Made by a program: the position numbers and the translations under genes. The notes under the pieces are model-generated. The model saw only the letters and a program-made list of their open reading frames with translations. It had not been told where the DNA came from and did no database searches. From positions 1 through 20,535 of IMG/VR virus record IMGVR_UViG_3300050021_000188: 20,535 nt of DNA; one strand, written 5' to 3'. Numbering within the stretch: position 1 is the first letter of the stretch; each line of letters begins with the position of its first letter. Below are positions 19,477 to 20,535 of the stretch, one piece after another. This DNA is from a virus.

Positions 19477-20535
19477 GTGCCACCCACCCAAGAACAAGCA
19501 CTTATCACCGCGCTCCTATCTCAAAAGCTTTCTGCGCTACGTATTCGCGCGAACTTCGAGAGTGTCGAGCCGGGGCCAATAGTCACAACCTATTACATGC
19601 ATCTCGGTGCTGATATTCCTATCTCCAAAATAATGCGAGCGGAGGAAGACCTTGCGCTGGCAGTTGGAGCACCGAGTGTACTTATAACACGAAAGGGGGC
19701 TTCAATTGCGATTGCGATTCCGAATAAGAAAAGAACTGTCGTATCTTACGATTCTTGCTTGCATTCTCTTATGCAGGATACTACATGCAAGTTACCGATT
19801 ATGCTTGGTGTTGATACAAAAGGTAATGAGCAACATATTGATCTTACAGAATCGCCGCACATTCTTATTGCAGGTAGCACAGGCGCTGGAAAATCTGTCT
19901 TACTCGCGGCTATTATTAGTGGACTTGCAACAGCAAAATCAAAGCATGAACTTAAAATGATGCTTGTAGACACCAAGCAGCTTGACCTCACATTATTCGC
20001 AGACCTCCCACATGTAGTAGAGGTCGCGGATGATTTGGAGAAAGTACATTTGCTACTTGATCGTCTACACATCATAGTCCGCCAGCGTACAGCAAAGATG
20101 AAGGGTATAGCACGGAATCTTTCTGAGTATAATGCGCTGGGCGATCATCAACTTCCGTATTATGTAGTTGTTATAGATGAGCTTGCAGATGTGCTAATGC
20201 AGGATCGAAGTCATGGGAAAGGAATACGAGGTCTTTTACAAATATGTCGGGCCGCAGGAATCCACATCATCTGTGCTACCCAGCGTCCCTCTGTCGAAAT
20301 TATCACAGGAGATATTAAGGCTAATATCCTTACGAGAATTGCACTCAGATTGCCGTCTGGCGCTGACAGTCGTACCGTACTTAACGAATACGGAGCCGAA
20401 AAACTCCTCGGACGCGGAGATATGCTCATAGAATCCCCCTGCTTCGATCAAATAACCAGATTCCACGGGCCGTTTGTGAGCATGGCACATATAGCAAGCG
20501 TGTTGGATAACTGTGACGGTATTAGGAATAGTTAT
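19477..20535 (+). CDS. FtsK/SpoIIIE-type DNA translocase (partial, 3' end outside window)
   Basis: The frame begins at GTG 19477 with GGAG 5 nt upstream and is open to the window edge (353 codons). Residues 1-90 match the FtsK alpha domain (VEPGPIVTTYYMHLGADIPI, SKIMRAEEDLALAVGAPS, IAIPNKKRTVVS). The motor follows: Walker A GSTGAGKS at 133-140, KMMLVDTKQLDL near 160, Walker B VVVIDELAD near 230-238, ATQRPS at 267-272, and IKANILTRIALRLPSGADSR then LNEYGAEKLLGRGDML. FtsK motors form hexamers that pump duplex DNA. The usual N-terminal membrane domain is absent, so this would be a soluble motor, possibly for phage chromosome handling. Whether a gamma DNA-recognition domain follows cannot be seen. 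Confidence 0.9.
   Translation, partial: MPPTQEQALITALLSQKLSALRIRANFESVEPGPIVTTYYMHLGADIPISKIMRAEEDLALAVGAPSVLITRKGASIAIAIPNKKRTVVSYDSCLHSLMQDTTCKLPIMLGVDTKGNEQHIDLTESPHILIAGSTGAGKSVLLAAIISGLATAKSKHELKMMLVDTKQLDLTLFADLPHVVEVADDLEKVHLLLDRLHIIVRQRTAKMKGIARNLSEYNALGDHQLPYYVVVIDELADVLMQDRSHGKGIRGLLQICRAAGIHIICATQRPSVEIITGDIKANILTRIALRLPSGADSRTVLNEYGAEKLLGRGDMLIESPCFDQITRFHGPFVSMAHIASVLDNCDGIRNSY

Overview
This window looks like part of a tailed double-stranded DNA phage or prophage, probably with a short tail. The evidence is a recognisable packaging and capsid module: small and large terminase, portal, scaffold, HK97-fold capsid and a tail-hub-like protein. The lysozyme-like and holin-like genes between them fit a phage too. 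Shine-Dalgarno sites (GGAG type) precede almost every gene, and all three standard stop codons are used. The sequence does not identify the host; sigma70-like promoters and these ribosome sites suggest an ordinary bacterium.

Left part (1-11475, minus strand), in order of transcription: a 66-aa unknown gene, terS, an unusual structured non-coding spacer, terL, three small genes (two with membrane segments), portal, a small gene overprinted on the portal C-terminus, scaffold, an unknown virion-module gene, a decoration-like gene, major capsid, a strong terminator, a lysozyme-like gene, a small cysteine protein, a small structural protein and a large tail/head-completion-like protein that runs off the left edge. 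A minus promoter (-35 at 11541-11546, -10 at 11518-11523) can drive this block.

Divergent control region (11476-11990): no gene. It holds the late promoter, two tandem dyads GTAAC-N7-GTTAC, short TATAGCG repeats, several hairpins and a -10 element facing right.

Right part (11991-20535, plus strand): many small, tightly packed or overlapping genes typical of early phage accessory DNA. Several are Zn-binding, two are tiny membrane peptides and most are unrecognised. Among them are an apparently highly expressed isolated cistron (16026-16559), a Zn-ribbon/J-domain fusion, a von Willebrand A protein and an FtsK/SpoIIIE-type DNA motor that runs off the right edge. Structured, probably RNA, elements sit between these genes.

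The most remarkable feature is 12895-13379. Two homologous sequences lie in inverted orientation, each about 220 nt. Conserved blocks are separated by variable segments of identical length. The segments around one conserved loop differ in sequence yet stay self-complementary in both copies, and the plus-strand copy ends in a perfect intrinsic terminator. This is best read as a pair of divergently transcribed, related structured RNAs. A second candidate is the terS-terL spacer, where long perfect complementarities form a pseudoknot. Functions of both are unknown.
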